Shown here in pieces: positions 48,334-57,202 of a stretch of DNA of 64,000 nt. Numbering within the stretch: position 1 is the first letter of the stretch; each line of letters starts with the position of its first letter. The position numbers and the translations under genes were made by a program. The notes under the pieces were generated by a model that was not told the origin of the DNA, searched no databases, and saw only the letters and a list, made by a program, of their open reading frames with translations. The DNA comes from Caballeronia novacaledonica (GTDB lineage: Bacteria; Pseudomonadota; Gammaproteobacteria; Burkholderiales; Burkholderiaceae): assembly GCF_900258035.1 (NCBI RefSeq), contig NZ_OGTP01000001.1, positions 248,001 through 312,000 of the forward strand. Direction: 5' to 3'.

Positions 48334-49539
48334 TTACGCCACGACGATACGCAGCGGGTCCGCAGCCGCGAACGCTTCGGCCCGCTCCGCGCTCGGCGGA
48401 TAAATCCACTCGGTGTTGATGCGCGTCTTCAGTTGCTTCGCCTCTGCGCCCGACATCTTCACCTCGCGCTCCCAGCCTTCCGTATAGACCGCGCCCCACG
48501 GACCCAGATCGAGACACGTCACGTATTTCGGCTGGCTGTACGGAATCGGCGCGTCGCCGAGCAAATCCGCTGCAACGTTGTGACCCGCCGAGCGGCCGAG
48601 GTTCATCGCGTGCTGGCAGGACATCATCGCGTGATTGCCTTCGTCGTCGGTGGCGGCGTAGGCGACGTCGCCCGTTGCGTAGACCGTGTCGACACCGCGC
48701 ACGCGCAGATTGCGATCCACATGCAGGCGACCGAGCGCGTCGCGTTCGGCGGGAATCTGCGCGGTCAGCGCGCTCGCGCGCACGCCGGCGGTCCAGATCA
48801 CCGTGCTTGCCTCGATGCGCTCGCCATCGGACGTGGAGAGACCGTTCGCATCGACCGATGTCACCGCCGCCCCGAGCCGCCACTCCACGCCCAGCGATTC
48901 GAGCGCCTCGACGATGACCGGACGCGGACCCGCTCCGAGGTCCGGGCCGATCTCCGCGTTGCGCTCGACGATGACGACCCGCACCTCCGCATTCGTGCCG
49001 AGCGCCGCGCGCAAGCGCGCCGGCATTTCCGCCGCCGTTTCGATGCCCGTGAATCCGCCGCCGGCGACGACCACCGTGTTGCGCGCGGGCGTATCGGGCT
49101 GCGTCGCGAGCGCCTTGATATGCGCTTCGAGCGCGGCGGCTTCATCGACCTGATCGACGCTGAACGCGTGCTGCGCGAGCCCCTGAATCTGCGGGCGGAA
49201 TAGGCGGCTGCCGGTCGCCAGAACGAGACGGTCGTAGTTCAACGACGACGGCGTGCCGTCCGCGCCGAGCAAGTCGACTTCCTGACGCTCGACGTGAATG
49301 CGCTCCACCGTACCCTGAACGAACCTCACGCCCGTGGACGCGAAGATATCCAGGAGCGGCGCCTTCATGCCCGCGGCGTTTTCTTCATACAGACGCGGAC
49401 GCACATGCAGATGCGGCTCCGGCGCGACCAGTACGACTTCGATATCCGTGCGGCCGTGCTGATCGATGAGACGCGCGGCGGACAGGGCGCTCCACATGCC
49501 GGCGAAGCCGGCTCCGATTACCAGAATGCGCTTGGACAT
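48334..49539 (-). CDS. FAD-dependent pyridine nucleotide oxidoreductase, NDH-2-like
   Basis: 401 residues. The FAD site is ILVIGAGFAGMWSALSAARL; the NAD(P)H site is VVVAGGGFTGIETAAEMPAR; the second FAD contact is VDTVYATGDVAYA. The length and order fit type II NADH:quinone reductases or related single-subunit oxidoreductases. No clear C-terminal membrane helix is seen. AAGGAG lies before ATG 49539. A promoter with an inverted repeat lies upstream, so it is probably regulated by a redox- or quinone-sensing repressor. Confidence 0.85.
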   Translation of the reverse strand: MSKRILVIGAGFAGMWSALSAARLIDQHGRTDIEVVLVAPEPHLHVRPRLYEENAAGMKAPLLDIFASTGVRFVQGTVERIHVERQEVDLLGADGTPSSLNYDRLVLATGSRLFRPQIQGLAQHAFSVDQVDEAAALEAHIKALATQPDTPARNTVVVAGGGFTGIETAAEMPARLRAALGTNAEVRVVIVERNAEIGPDLGAGPRPVIVEALESLGVEWRLGAAVTSVDANGLSTSDGERIEASTVIWTAGVRASALTAQIPAERDALGRLHVDRNLRVRGVDTVYATGDVAYAATDDEGNHAMMSCQHAMNLGRSAGHNVAADLLGDAPIPYSQPKYVTCLDLGPWGAVYTEGWEREVKMSGAEAKQLKTRINTEWIYPPSAERAEAFAAADPLRIVVA

Positions 49540-49596
49540 TTCGATGCTCCTTGGATTCGATATTGGGGTCGTTCGACGGACGGTTGTCTTCGTCAT

Positions 49597-49637
49597 CGAT
49601 TAACTGCGATTATATGAGTCGTAGTTAATCGGTGCAA
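49597..49637 (-). promoter_or_regulatory. Promoter with flanking inverted repeat upstream of the NDH-2-like gene
   Basis: Perfect 9-base arms CGATTAACT (49597-49605) and AGTTAATCG (49623-49631). On the minus strand a perfect -10 TATAAT (49614-49609) sits between them, and a poor -35 TTGCAC lies 17 bases upstream. Confidence 0.65.
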
Positions 49638-49817
49638 GAAAATTGTCCGCCGTGTGCGGAATTGTCTCGAACTCACGTGTTCGAGCTTGATGTTGGCGAA
49701 TTCCAGACACTGTGACGCTGATCTGGGACTCACCGAGGCGTAGTTGAAAGCATCGGCGTGAAGAAGCTCGATCGCCGCGTTAAGCTACGCGAAGGATTCA
49801 GACATCAGAGGAAGGTC

Positions 49818-50198
49818 ATGGAGCAGCAAAACCAGCGGGAAGGCGGAAGCGAACTCGTCCAGATGCGCGACATGCTGCGCGAGTTCGTGCGCGAGCGGGA
49901 CTGGAGCCGCTTCCACTCGCCGAAGAATCTCGCGGCGGCGCTGTCCGTCGAGGCGAGCGAGTTGCTCGAACCGTTCACGTGGCTCGCTACCGGCGAGAAG
50001 ACCGAACTCGACGAAGCGAAGCTGCGCGCGATCCGTCACGAGATGGCGGACGTGTTCGCGTATCTCGTGATGCTCGCCGACTCGCTCGACGTCGATCTGC
50101 ATTGCGCGTTGATCGAAAAAATGGCGCTGAACCGGTCGAAGTATCCGGCGCACAAAGTGAAGGGCGACGCGCGCAAATACACCGAGTACGACGAGTGA
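49818..50198 (+). CDS. MazG-like nucleotide pyrophosphohydrolase
   Basis: 126 residues, the size of the RS21-C6/iMazG group. Metal-binding helices are visible as SVEASELLEPFTW (E-x-x-E) and RHEMADVFAYLVMLADSL (E-x-x-D), with the start LREFVRERDWSRFHSPKNLA. Members hydrolyse non-canonical or deoxy-NTPs to monophosphates and clean the nucleotide pool. ATG 49818 has GAGGAAGG upstream. It precedes the acyl-CoA dehydrogenase by 71 bases. Confidence 0.88.
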   Translation: MEQQNQREGGSELVQMRDMLREFVRERDWSRFHSPKNLAAALSVEASELLEPFTWLATGEKTELDEAKLRAIRHEMADVFAYLVMLADSLDVDLHCALIEKMALNRSKYPAHKVKGDARKYTEYDE

Positions 50199-50269
50199 CA
50201 TGCACGGTGGCGCGAGACGCCCTCGCGCGGTTAAGCTTCGCTCCAGCCCGTTCCGTTAAAGGATTGCCG

Positions 50270-51451
<1,182 letters not shown>

Positions 51452-51462
51452 CGAATGCCGGT

Positions 51463-51714
51463 TCACTGCACGGTGGTCTGACCGCGCGCCTGGCGTTGCG
51501 CGATGATGCGGCTCGCGCGAATCGCGTTGTCGGGATAGTTCAGCCAGTCATTCGGATCGTAGCCGACCGAGCGCCAGAGCAGGAATTCCTGCCGGACCTG
51601 CGCGCGGGTTTTCGGCGCGTTCGGATCGCTGGTTTGCGCCTGCGGTTGCGCGAGCGCGGAGGCGGCGCAGCACAATGCCAGCGCGCCAATGATAAGACGG
51701 GGAATGGATGACAT
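51463..51714 (-). CDS. DUF4148 small exported protein
   Basis: 83 residues. Signal peptide MSSIPRLIIGALALCCAASA, cleaved after ALA, then a linker with a DPNAPKTRAQV segment and the DUF4148-like core RQEFLLWRSVGYDPNDWLNY. Related to the protein at 18109, but with Trp residues in the core. GAGGG lies 8 bases before ATG 51714. It ends 11 bases from the convergent acyl-CoA dehydrogenase. Confidence 0.85.
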   Translation of the reverse strand: MSSIPRLIIGALALCCAASALAQPQAQTSDPNAPKTRAQVRQEFLLWRSVGYDPNDWLNYPDNAIRASRIIAQRQARGQTTVQ

Positions 51715-51951
51715 GACGAAACCCTCACACCGCATAACACGGCGATTTCATTCTAGGTGACAGAACGCAAAGGTACAGAACGCGTTTTGGGGGCGCCTCA
51801 TACGTAGAGCGTTTTGCGTGCCCGGTGTGTGATATTGAATATGTCGTGTACTGATGAATCGCCCTATACTCATTTTTTCAAGCGGGGAAATTCCGGCGCA
51901 GCACCGAAACAAAGCCTGAGCCAACGAAAACTCGACAAAAAGGCCGCAGTC

Positions 51952-52986
51952 ATGAGTACCTCGAGCGTCGCCGTCACCAGCAGTTTTCCGGAGATGGACG
52001 AACTGAAGGCGATACGCGTCGCTGGCGGCGCGCGCTTCGCGTGGCGCACCATCGGCGAAGTGCGCGCGCGTCATGAATCGTTTCCCATTTTGACCGCATC
52101 GATCGGCACGGAAGATCCGCAAGCGCCCGCAATCGGCTTCTTCGGCGGCGTGCACGGGCTCGAATGCATCGGCACGCAGCTCGTGCTCGAATACATGCGC
52201 GCGCTGCTGCGGCGCCTCGACTGGGACGACACGCTGCATCATCAATTGCGCGCGATCCGTCTTATCTTCATGCCGATCGTCAATCCCGGCGGCATGTTCG
52301 CGCGCACCCGTGCGAATCCGAACGGCGTCGACCTGATGCGCAACGCGCCGCAAAGCGCCGAGGGACGCGTGCCGTTTCTCGCGGGCGGCCAGCGCATCGG
52401 GCCGTGGCTGCCGTGGTATCGCGGGCCGGTGGACGGCCGCATGGAAGTGGAGAGCGCGGCGCTGCTCGCGGTGGTCGAAGAGCAGTTGATGTCGCGGCCG
52501 CTCAGCTTCGCGCTCGATTGTCATTCGGGATTCGGCTGGGACGACAGCATCTGGTTTCCGTATGCGGGCACCGAGCGCCAGATGGCGCATTTGCCAGAAA
52601 TGTTTCTGTTGAAGACGATGTTCGAGGAATCGTATCCGCATCATGGTTACGCATTCGAGCCGCAAAGCCATCAATACCTGTTGCACGGCGACCTGTGGGA
52701 CTTCGCATACGACCGCTCGCGCGCGCCCAACATCTTTCTGCCGATGACGCTCGAACTCGGCTCGTGGCGCTGGATCCGCAAGAATCCGGCGCAGGTGTTC
52801 TCGCGCCTCGGCATCTTCAATCCGATCAAGGCGCATCGCACGCGGCGCGTGCTGCGGCGTCATCCCAACTTCTTCGATTTCCTCACGCGCGCCGCATTCT
52901 CGTCGCGCCGCTGGCTGCCGAGCGGCGACTTCCGCGACGACGTGCTGCGACGCGCGCGCGAACACTGGCAGCGCACGGGCGCATGA
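51952..52986 (+). CDS. M14-family zinc carboxypeptidase-like protein
   Basis: 344 residues. The zinc site is the HGLE of FFGGVHGLECIGTQL plus the His of ALDCHSGFGWDD. ANPNGVDLMRNAP is the substrate-binding Asn/Arg motif of M14 enzymes, and the catalytic Glu is probably in PMTLELGSWRW. No signal peptide is seen, so it is cytoplasmic. Possible substrates are short peptides or N-acyl amino acids. The stop overlaps the next gene by ATGA. Confidence 0.85.
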   Translation: MSTSSVAVTSSFPEMDELKAIRVAGGARFAWRTIGEVRARHESFPILTASIGTEDPQAPAIGFFGGVHGLECIGTQLVLEYMRALLRRLDWDDTLHHQLRAIRLIFMPIVNPGGMFARTRANPNGVDLMRNAPQSAEGRVPFLAGGQRIGPWLPWYRGPVDGRMEVESAALLAVVEEQLMSRPLSFALDCHSGFGWDDSIWFPYAGTERQMAHLPEMFLLKTMFEESYPHHGYAFEPQSHQYLLHGDLWDFAYDRSRAPNIFLPMTLELGSWRWIRKNPAQVFSRLGIFNPIKAHRTRRVLRRHPNFFDFLTRAAFSSRRWLPSGDFRDDVLRRAREHWQRTGA

Positions 52987-53780
52987 TGAGCGATTGGGTG
53001 CTCCTTCGCGGTCTCACACGCGAAGCGCGTCACTGGGGCGCGTTCGATGCGGCGCTCGCTGCGCATGGGCTCGTCGGCGCGGGCGAGCGTGTGGTGTGTA
53101 TCGATCTGCCGGGCAATGGCGTCGAACATTCGCGTGCTGCGCCGCAGTCCGTCATCACGATGATGGAATTCGTGCGCGAACGCTGCGCCGCGCTGAAGGT
53201 GCGCCTGCCGTGCCGCGTGCTCGCGATGTCGCTCGGCGCCATGGTCGCGACCGCTTGGGCGGAACGTCACGCGGGCGAAGTCGAGCGGCTCGTGCTGATC
53301 AACACGAGCATGCGTCCGTTCGCGCGTCTGACCGAACGCCTGCGGCCCGCTGCATGGCCCATGCTTTTGCGCATTGCGATGACATGGACGCAGCCCGAGC
53401 GATGCGAAGCGACGATCCTCGATCTCACGTGCAATCGCCACGACACGCGCGATGCGGACATCGTGCGCTGGTCTGCGCTTCGGCGCACACATGGCGCGAG
53501 CGCGGCGAATGCACTGCGTCAACTCGCGGCCGCTGCACGCTTTCGCGCGGCACGCGATGCGCCGCGCTGTCCAGCGTTACTGCTATCGTCGGCGGCGGAT
53601 CGGCTTGTCGATCCGATATGCTCGGCGCGCATCGCGAAGCAATGGCGCGCATCGCACAAAGTGCATCCGTGGGCCGGCCACGATCTTCCGCACGACGACG
53701 CCGACTGGACGTGCGAGGCCATCGCCGCATGGCTCGGCGAGTATGAACGCACGTATGACATTCGCGCGGCCAGCGCATGA
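52983..53780 (+). CDS. Alpha/beta-fold hydrolase
   Basis: 265 residues. The nucleophile elbow is LAMSLGAMVATAW, with the first glycine of G-x-S-x-G replaced by Ala. The acid is likely in SSAADRLVDP, and the His in HPWAGHDLPHDD. The opening LLRGLTREARHWGAFDAALA and VVCIDLPGNGVEHS are typical of esterase/lactonase-like enzymes. It is coupled to the M14 peptidase by ATGA and followed by a cupin 20 bases later, so the three probably act in one unknown pathway. Confidence 0.87.
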   Translation: MMSDWVLLRGLTREARHWGAFDAALAAHGLVGAGERVVCIDLPGNGVEHSRAAPQSVITMMEFVRERCAALKVRLPCRVLAMSLGAMVATAWAERHAGEVERLVLINTSMRPFARLTERLRPAAWPMLLRIAMTWTQPERCEATILDLTCNRHDTRDADIVRWSALRRTHGASAANALRQLAAAARFRAARDAPRCPALLLSSAADRLVDPICSARIAKQWRASHKVHPWAGHDLPHDDADWTCEAIAAWLGEYERTYDIRAASA

Positions 53781-53799
53781 CTTCGCTACTCAAGCCGAT

Positions 53800-54306
53800 A
53801 TGAAACCGCCCATCGTCAATCTCGATACGCTCGATCCCCAACCGCTGCCGCCCGAATTCGCCCCGACGGGCGCCGCCGCCGAACGCTTTGCGCCGCGTAT
53901 CGCGCGTATCGGCGGCATGCTCGGCGCGAAGAAACTCGGCTATAGCCTCATCGTGCTGGAAGCGGGCACGCGCGCGTTTCCGTTTCATCATCATCGCGTG
54001 AACGAGGAAATGTTCTTCGTCATCGAAGGCGCGGGCGAGGTGCGGCTCGGCAACGAGACGCATGCGATTCGCGCGGGCGATGTCATCGCCTGTCCGCCGG
54101 GCGATTCCGAAACGGCGCATCAGATCGTCAATACGGGCACAGGGCCGCTGCGCTACCTTGCGATCAGCACGATGCAGTCGCCCGAAGTGGTCGAGTATCC
54201 GGATACGGGCCGTCAAGCCGTGCTCGTCGCCGATGAACCCGGTGTGAAAGGCTTGCGCGCCGTCTTTCGCGTGAGCGATTCGCTCGGCTACTGGGACGGC
54301 GAATAG
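53800..54306 (+). CDS. Cupin-domain protein
   Basis: 168 residues with one cupin barrel. Metal ligands are in FPFHHHRVNEEMFFVIEGAG (two or more His and the Glu), with HAIRAGDVIACPPGDSETAH as the second motif. The enzymatic role is unknown; many such cupins bind Fe, Mn or Ni and act on sugars or small acids. It is likely co-transcribed with the hydrolase upstream. Confidence 0.87.
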   Translation: MKPPIVNLDTLDPQPLPPEFAPTGAAAERFAPRIARIGGMLGAKKLGYSLIVLEAGTRAFPFHHHRVNEEMFFVIEGAGEVRLGNETHAIRAGDVIACPPGDSETAHQIVNTGTGPLRYLAISTMQSPEVVEYPDTGRQAVLVADEPGVKGLRAVFRVSDSLGYWDGE

Positions 54307-54604
54307 AGAGCACGCTCGAAGATACCGACTCGCGGGCGTATCGACGCTTACTGCACGTAACAATCGCTGCCCGGCGGCTATTTCTTGTTAATTCTTGTAA
54401 TGCGTGTACCGCCTGGACGACGCCTAGGGAAACCTCGTGTTGCAACGCAGCATCGCATTGCGTATGCTGTTCCTGGCGGATGGCGCGACTTTGCGCTTCA
54501 CGCAACCTGAATCATCGACACGAATAAACAAACGCCGGGAAACACAGAGCGTTTCATCGGGCAGCGCCGGTAAGCGTTACGGACTTCCTGAAGGAGCCGC
54601 ACAT
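54307..54604. other. Intergenic region before a small acidic protein
   Basis: 298 bases without a convincing gene; only the AAGGAG site of the next gene stands out at its right end. A longer in-frame extension of that gene into this stretch lacks a ribosome site. Confidence 0.5.
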
Positions 54605-54844
54605 ATGGAACTGACCAAATCGTCTAAGCCGACTCTGCATATCTTCCATCAGGAAGGCGGATGGCATTGGGGCATCACCGTCGAGCGAGCGGCGGGAGGC
54701 GGAATGAAGGTCGTCGCGTATAGCGATGAAGGCTTCGACTCCGAGGAAGAAGCGCGCGAGGACGGCGAGCAAGCCCTGCGCTCGGAAGAGTGGCGCTCGC
54801 GCCAGAGTTTCAGCGGCAGCGAGCGGCGTCAAGGGTACACCTGA
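54605..54844 (+). CDS. Small acidic protein of unknown function
   Basis: 79 residues. The N-terminal half TLHIFHQEGGWHWGITVERA looks like two beta strands, and the C-terminal half is a charged helix (SDEGFDSEEEAREDGEQALR). It appears cytoplasmic. GAAGGAG lies before the ATG. Short proteins with a similar strand-helix layout occur in Burkholderia, but I cannot name a family with certainty. Confidence 0.7.
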   Translation: MELTKSSKPTLHIFHQEGGWHWGITVERAAGGGMKVVAYSDEGFDSEEEAREDGEQALRSEEWRSRQSFSGSERRQGYT

Positions 54845-54984
54845 TCGGGGCGACTCACGTTCGCCTCGAGATTCTTCCGCGGTCCATTCGTCCCCTTGTA
54901 GTCCCGATTCCTCGCTGCATCTTTCCCTTGCACCAGAAACGCGCGACACTGAACGCCCCCCGCATTTCGACGAGGCGTGCCCTT

Positions 54985-55878
54985 ATGTCGTCCGTTCCCT
55001 GTCCATCCGGCGCGGCACCCGACGATTCCCGCTTCGCGATACGCCGCATGACATTGCGCGATGTCGATGTCGCGCTCAACTGGGCCGCGACCGAAGGATG
55101 GAATCCGGGGCTCGATGACGCCCGCGCTTTCTTCGCCGCCGACCCGCACGGCTTTTTCATCGGCACGTGGGACGGCGCGCCCATCGGCTGCATCTCCGCA
55201 ATTGCATATGGCGACGCATTCGGTTTCATCGGCCTTTATCTCGTGCGTCCGGAGTGGCGCGGCAAGGGTTTCGGCATGCGCTTGTGGAACGAGGGCATGC
55301 GCTATCTCGGCGCGCGCAATATCGGGCTCGACGGCGTGCTCGCGCAGCAGCCGAACTATCGGAAATCGGGATTCGTGCTCGCGTATCGGAACGTGCGTTA
55401 CGAGGGCGTCGCGGCGGCGGATGAAGATCCCGTCGATGGCGTGACGATCGCCGATGCGACCACCGTTCCCTTCAACCGTCTGCTGAACTACGACACGCGC
55501 ATGTTCGCTTGCGAGCGCGCCGCGTTCCTGCGTGCGTGGTTGTCGCAACCGCAGGAGCACGTGCGCGCACTCGCCGCGCTCGATGGCGACGCGGTGCGCG
55601 GCCTCGCCGTGATCCGGCGCTGCGGCACGGGACACAAGATCGGTCCGCTTTTCGCCGACGATCTCACGATTGCGCGCGCGCTGTATCGCGCGCTCGTGTC
55701 GGTGCTGCCGGGCGAAACCGTGTTTCTCGACGCGCCCGAAAGCAATCCGGCGGCCGTCGCGCTCGCCGTCGAGCACGACATGAAGAGCGTCTTCGAAACG
55801 GCGCGCATGTACACGCGAGCGGCCCCGGACGTGCCGCTTGCGAACGTGTTCGGCGTGACGACTTTCGAGCTCGGTTGA
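54985..55878 (+). CDS. GNAT acetyltransferase with C-terminal acetyltransferase-18-like domain
   Basis: 297 residues, two domains. Residues ~17-140 are a GNAT fold, with FAIRRMTLRDVDVALNWAAT at the start and the CoA loop VRPEWRGKGFGMRLWNEGMR. Residues ~150-290 resemble the YitH/acetyltransferase-18 C-terminal domain (MFACERAAFLRAWLSQPQEH). The substrate is unknown. ATG 54985 is preferred over a long Arg-rich frame upstream. Confidence 0.85.
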   Translation: MSSVPCPSGAAPDDSRFAIRRMTLRDVDVALNWAATEGWNPGLDDARAFFAADPHGFFIGTWDGAPIGCISAIAYGDAFGFIGLYLVRPEWRGKGFGMRLWNEGMRYLGARNIGLDGVLAQQPNYRKSGFVLAYRNVRYEGVAAADEDPVDGVTIADATTVPFNRLLNYDTRMFACERAAFLRAWLSQPQEHVRALAALDGDAVRGLAVIRRCGTGHKIGPLFADDLTIARALYRALVSVLPGETVFLDAPESNPAAVALAVEHDMKSVFETARMYTRAAPDVPLANVFGVTTFELG

Positions 55879-55893
55879 GCCCGAAGCCTGCGA

Positions 55894-56088
55894 TCAGGCA
55901 GGCGGCGTGCCTTCGTGGAAAAGCGTCTTCAACTGCGAGCGCAGCTCGGGCGAATCGGTATGCCGATGCACGGCGACGGCATGCTGCACGGCCGCTTCCA
56001 TCAGCTCGTCGTCGCTGTCGGCGGAAAGAACGATGCTGCACTTCACATCGCTCGGGCATTCGCGGCAATCGATGTACTTGCGTGTCAT
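55894..56088 (-). CDS. DUF1059 family small protein
   Basis: 64 residues. The pattern YIDCRECPSDVKCSIVLSAD, then DELMEAAVQHAVAVHRHTDS, is the DUF1059 signature, with conserved Cys that could bind a metal. The function is unknown. A strong GAGGAGG lies 6 bases before the ATG. The longer frame upstream is a shadow of the DUF3293 gene on the other strand. Confidence 0.9.
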   Translation of the reverse strand: MTRKYIDCRECPSDVKCSIVLSADSDDELMEAAVQHAVAVHRHTDSPELRSQLKTLFHEGTPPA

Positions 56089-56172
56089 GACATCCTCCTC
56101 GCATGAGACGCTCATCAAAGTATAGGCGGCGCGCCGATGTTTGCACGTGCGCACACGCTCCGGTAACGTGTG

Positions 56173-56643
56173 ATGTCTGCGCCATTCGCGAGCCCGCACT
56201 TGAGTCACGATCATCTTCATCGTCTGGCCGAAACGACGCTCGCTGCGTATCGCGCGGCGATCTATCGGATCGATGCGCAGCCGATTATCGACATGACAAT
56301 CGGCGTCGTGAATGCCGAAGCGGCTTCGTTGCTCGCGAAACATGATGTCGCGAGCGCGGTCTTCGTCACAGCGTTCAATCCGTTCGGTCGAGTGCTCGCG
56401 CGCGAAGAGAACGCGGCGCGTCAAAACGGGCTGATCGAGCGCGTCGGGCAATTGGGCTTGCATGCGCTGCGGGGCGAGGGTATCGATCCGATGAACGTCT
56501 GGGTCGCCGAGTCGAGCCTCTTCGTGCTCGGCGCGACGCACGGCACCGCCGATGCGTTGATGACCGAATTCGCGCAGAACGCCGTGGTGTACGTCGATCG
56601 CGCGGGCTTGCCGCAATTGCTGCTGCATCCGGACTATCGCTGA
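56173..56643 (+). CDS. DUF3293 family protein
   Basis: 156 residues. The family core is SAVFVTAFNPFGRVLAREEN followed by NGLIERVGQLGLHAL and VWVAESSLFVLGATHG. The function is unknown; it appears cytoplasmic. ATG 56173 is chosen over the GTG just before it. Its stop coincides with the beginning of a lectin-like gene remnant, so the region after it has been rearranged. Confidence 0.87.
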   Translation: MSAPFASPHLSHDHLHRLAETTLAAYRAAIYRIDAQPIIDMTIGVVNAEAASLLAKHDVASAVFVTAFNPFGRVLAREENAARQNGLIERVGQLGLHALRGEGIDPMNVWVAESSLFVLGATHGTADALMTEFAQNAVVYVDRAGLPQLLLHPDYR

Positions 56644-56750
56644 AACTCTGGACCGTGGGTGCGATGAACGGTCTGGTCGGAGAGGTGGCGGTCTACGATC
56701 ACGCGCTGAGTGCCGAGCGCGTGATGGCGCACTATCTGGCGGGGATGTGA
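56643..56750 (+). pseudogene. Remnant of a LamG/concanavalin-like lectin domain gene
   Basis: A frame with no start codon reads KLWTVGAMNGLVGEVAVYDH and continues ALSAERVMAHYLAGM to a TGA at 56748. This is the standard C-terminal end of a LamG-type jellyroll domain (the G-x-x-D/G-E-V-A-V-Y-D-x-A-L-S pattern). The rest of the gene is missing; the frame runs into the DUF3293 gene. It marks a deletion or insertion junction. Confidence 0.75.
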
Positions 56751-56802
56751 TCCACGATCTTCGGGCGCGGCCCTTCACCAAGTTCGCGTGAAGCATCCGG
56801 TT

Positions 56803-56989
56803 ATGACTCGTCTCGGACGCATCTGCATGCTTGGCGCGCTGCTCCTATCCCTTACGCTGGGCCGTCGTCTATGTCGAAGGCGACCATAACGCTGTGAGCG
56901 ATGTCGGAGGACATGAGGGCGGCATTCAGCTCCCCGAGCATGCGGTCACGTCAACGTCACTTCCGCGGCTCTTTCGTCGCAAACCATGA
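56803..56989 (+). pseudogene. Possible frameshifted small exported protein
   Basis: ATG 56803 begins a signal-like MTRLGRICMLGALLLSLTLG, which in its own frame stops at 56889. One frame over, from 56861, the sequence continues VVYVEGDHNAVSDVGGHEGG to a stop at 56989. A frameshift near 56860 would join them into about 62 residues. It may be a decayed gene or chance; no family is recognised. Confidence 0.3.
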
Positions 56990-57202
56990 GCACGGTAAAA
57001 CCGCAAACAATCCGCGGACGGACGAATTTAATTTCTAGGAAGAATCGCATGTCTGCATTGGGGGCGGAGTGATAAGTTCGAATCCTCATATTATTTTATG
57101 GATTAGGAATGCATAAGAAGCGTCGAAACTCTATGCATTCACCACGGGTACTCGACGCCGTTGCGTCTGCCAGCGCATGCTATTTTGCTCGCCTTGCCTG
57201 AC
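56990..57202. other. Non-coding stretch before tssF
   Basis: 213 bases, AT-richer around 57085-57125. No tssE or other T6SS gene end is recognisable. It contains only very short frames and a tRNA T-loop-like GTTCGAATCC at 57076 without a supporting stem. Confidence 0.5.

Noticed and set aside
55894..56796. A 300-residue minus-strand extension of the DUF1059 gene
   Set aside because: Only the last 64 residues match the family, and these have their own strong ribosome site; the rest lies opposite DUF3293 and the LamG remnant.
57070..57100. A tRNA T-loop-like GTTCGAATCC
   Set aside because: The flanking bases do not pair into a T-stem and no acceptor, D or anticodon arm is found.
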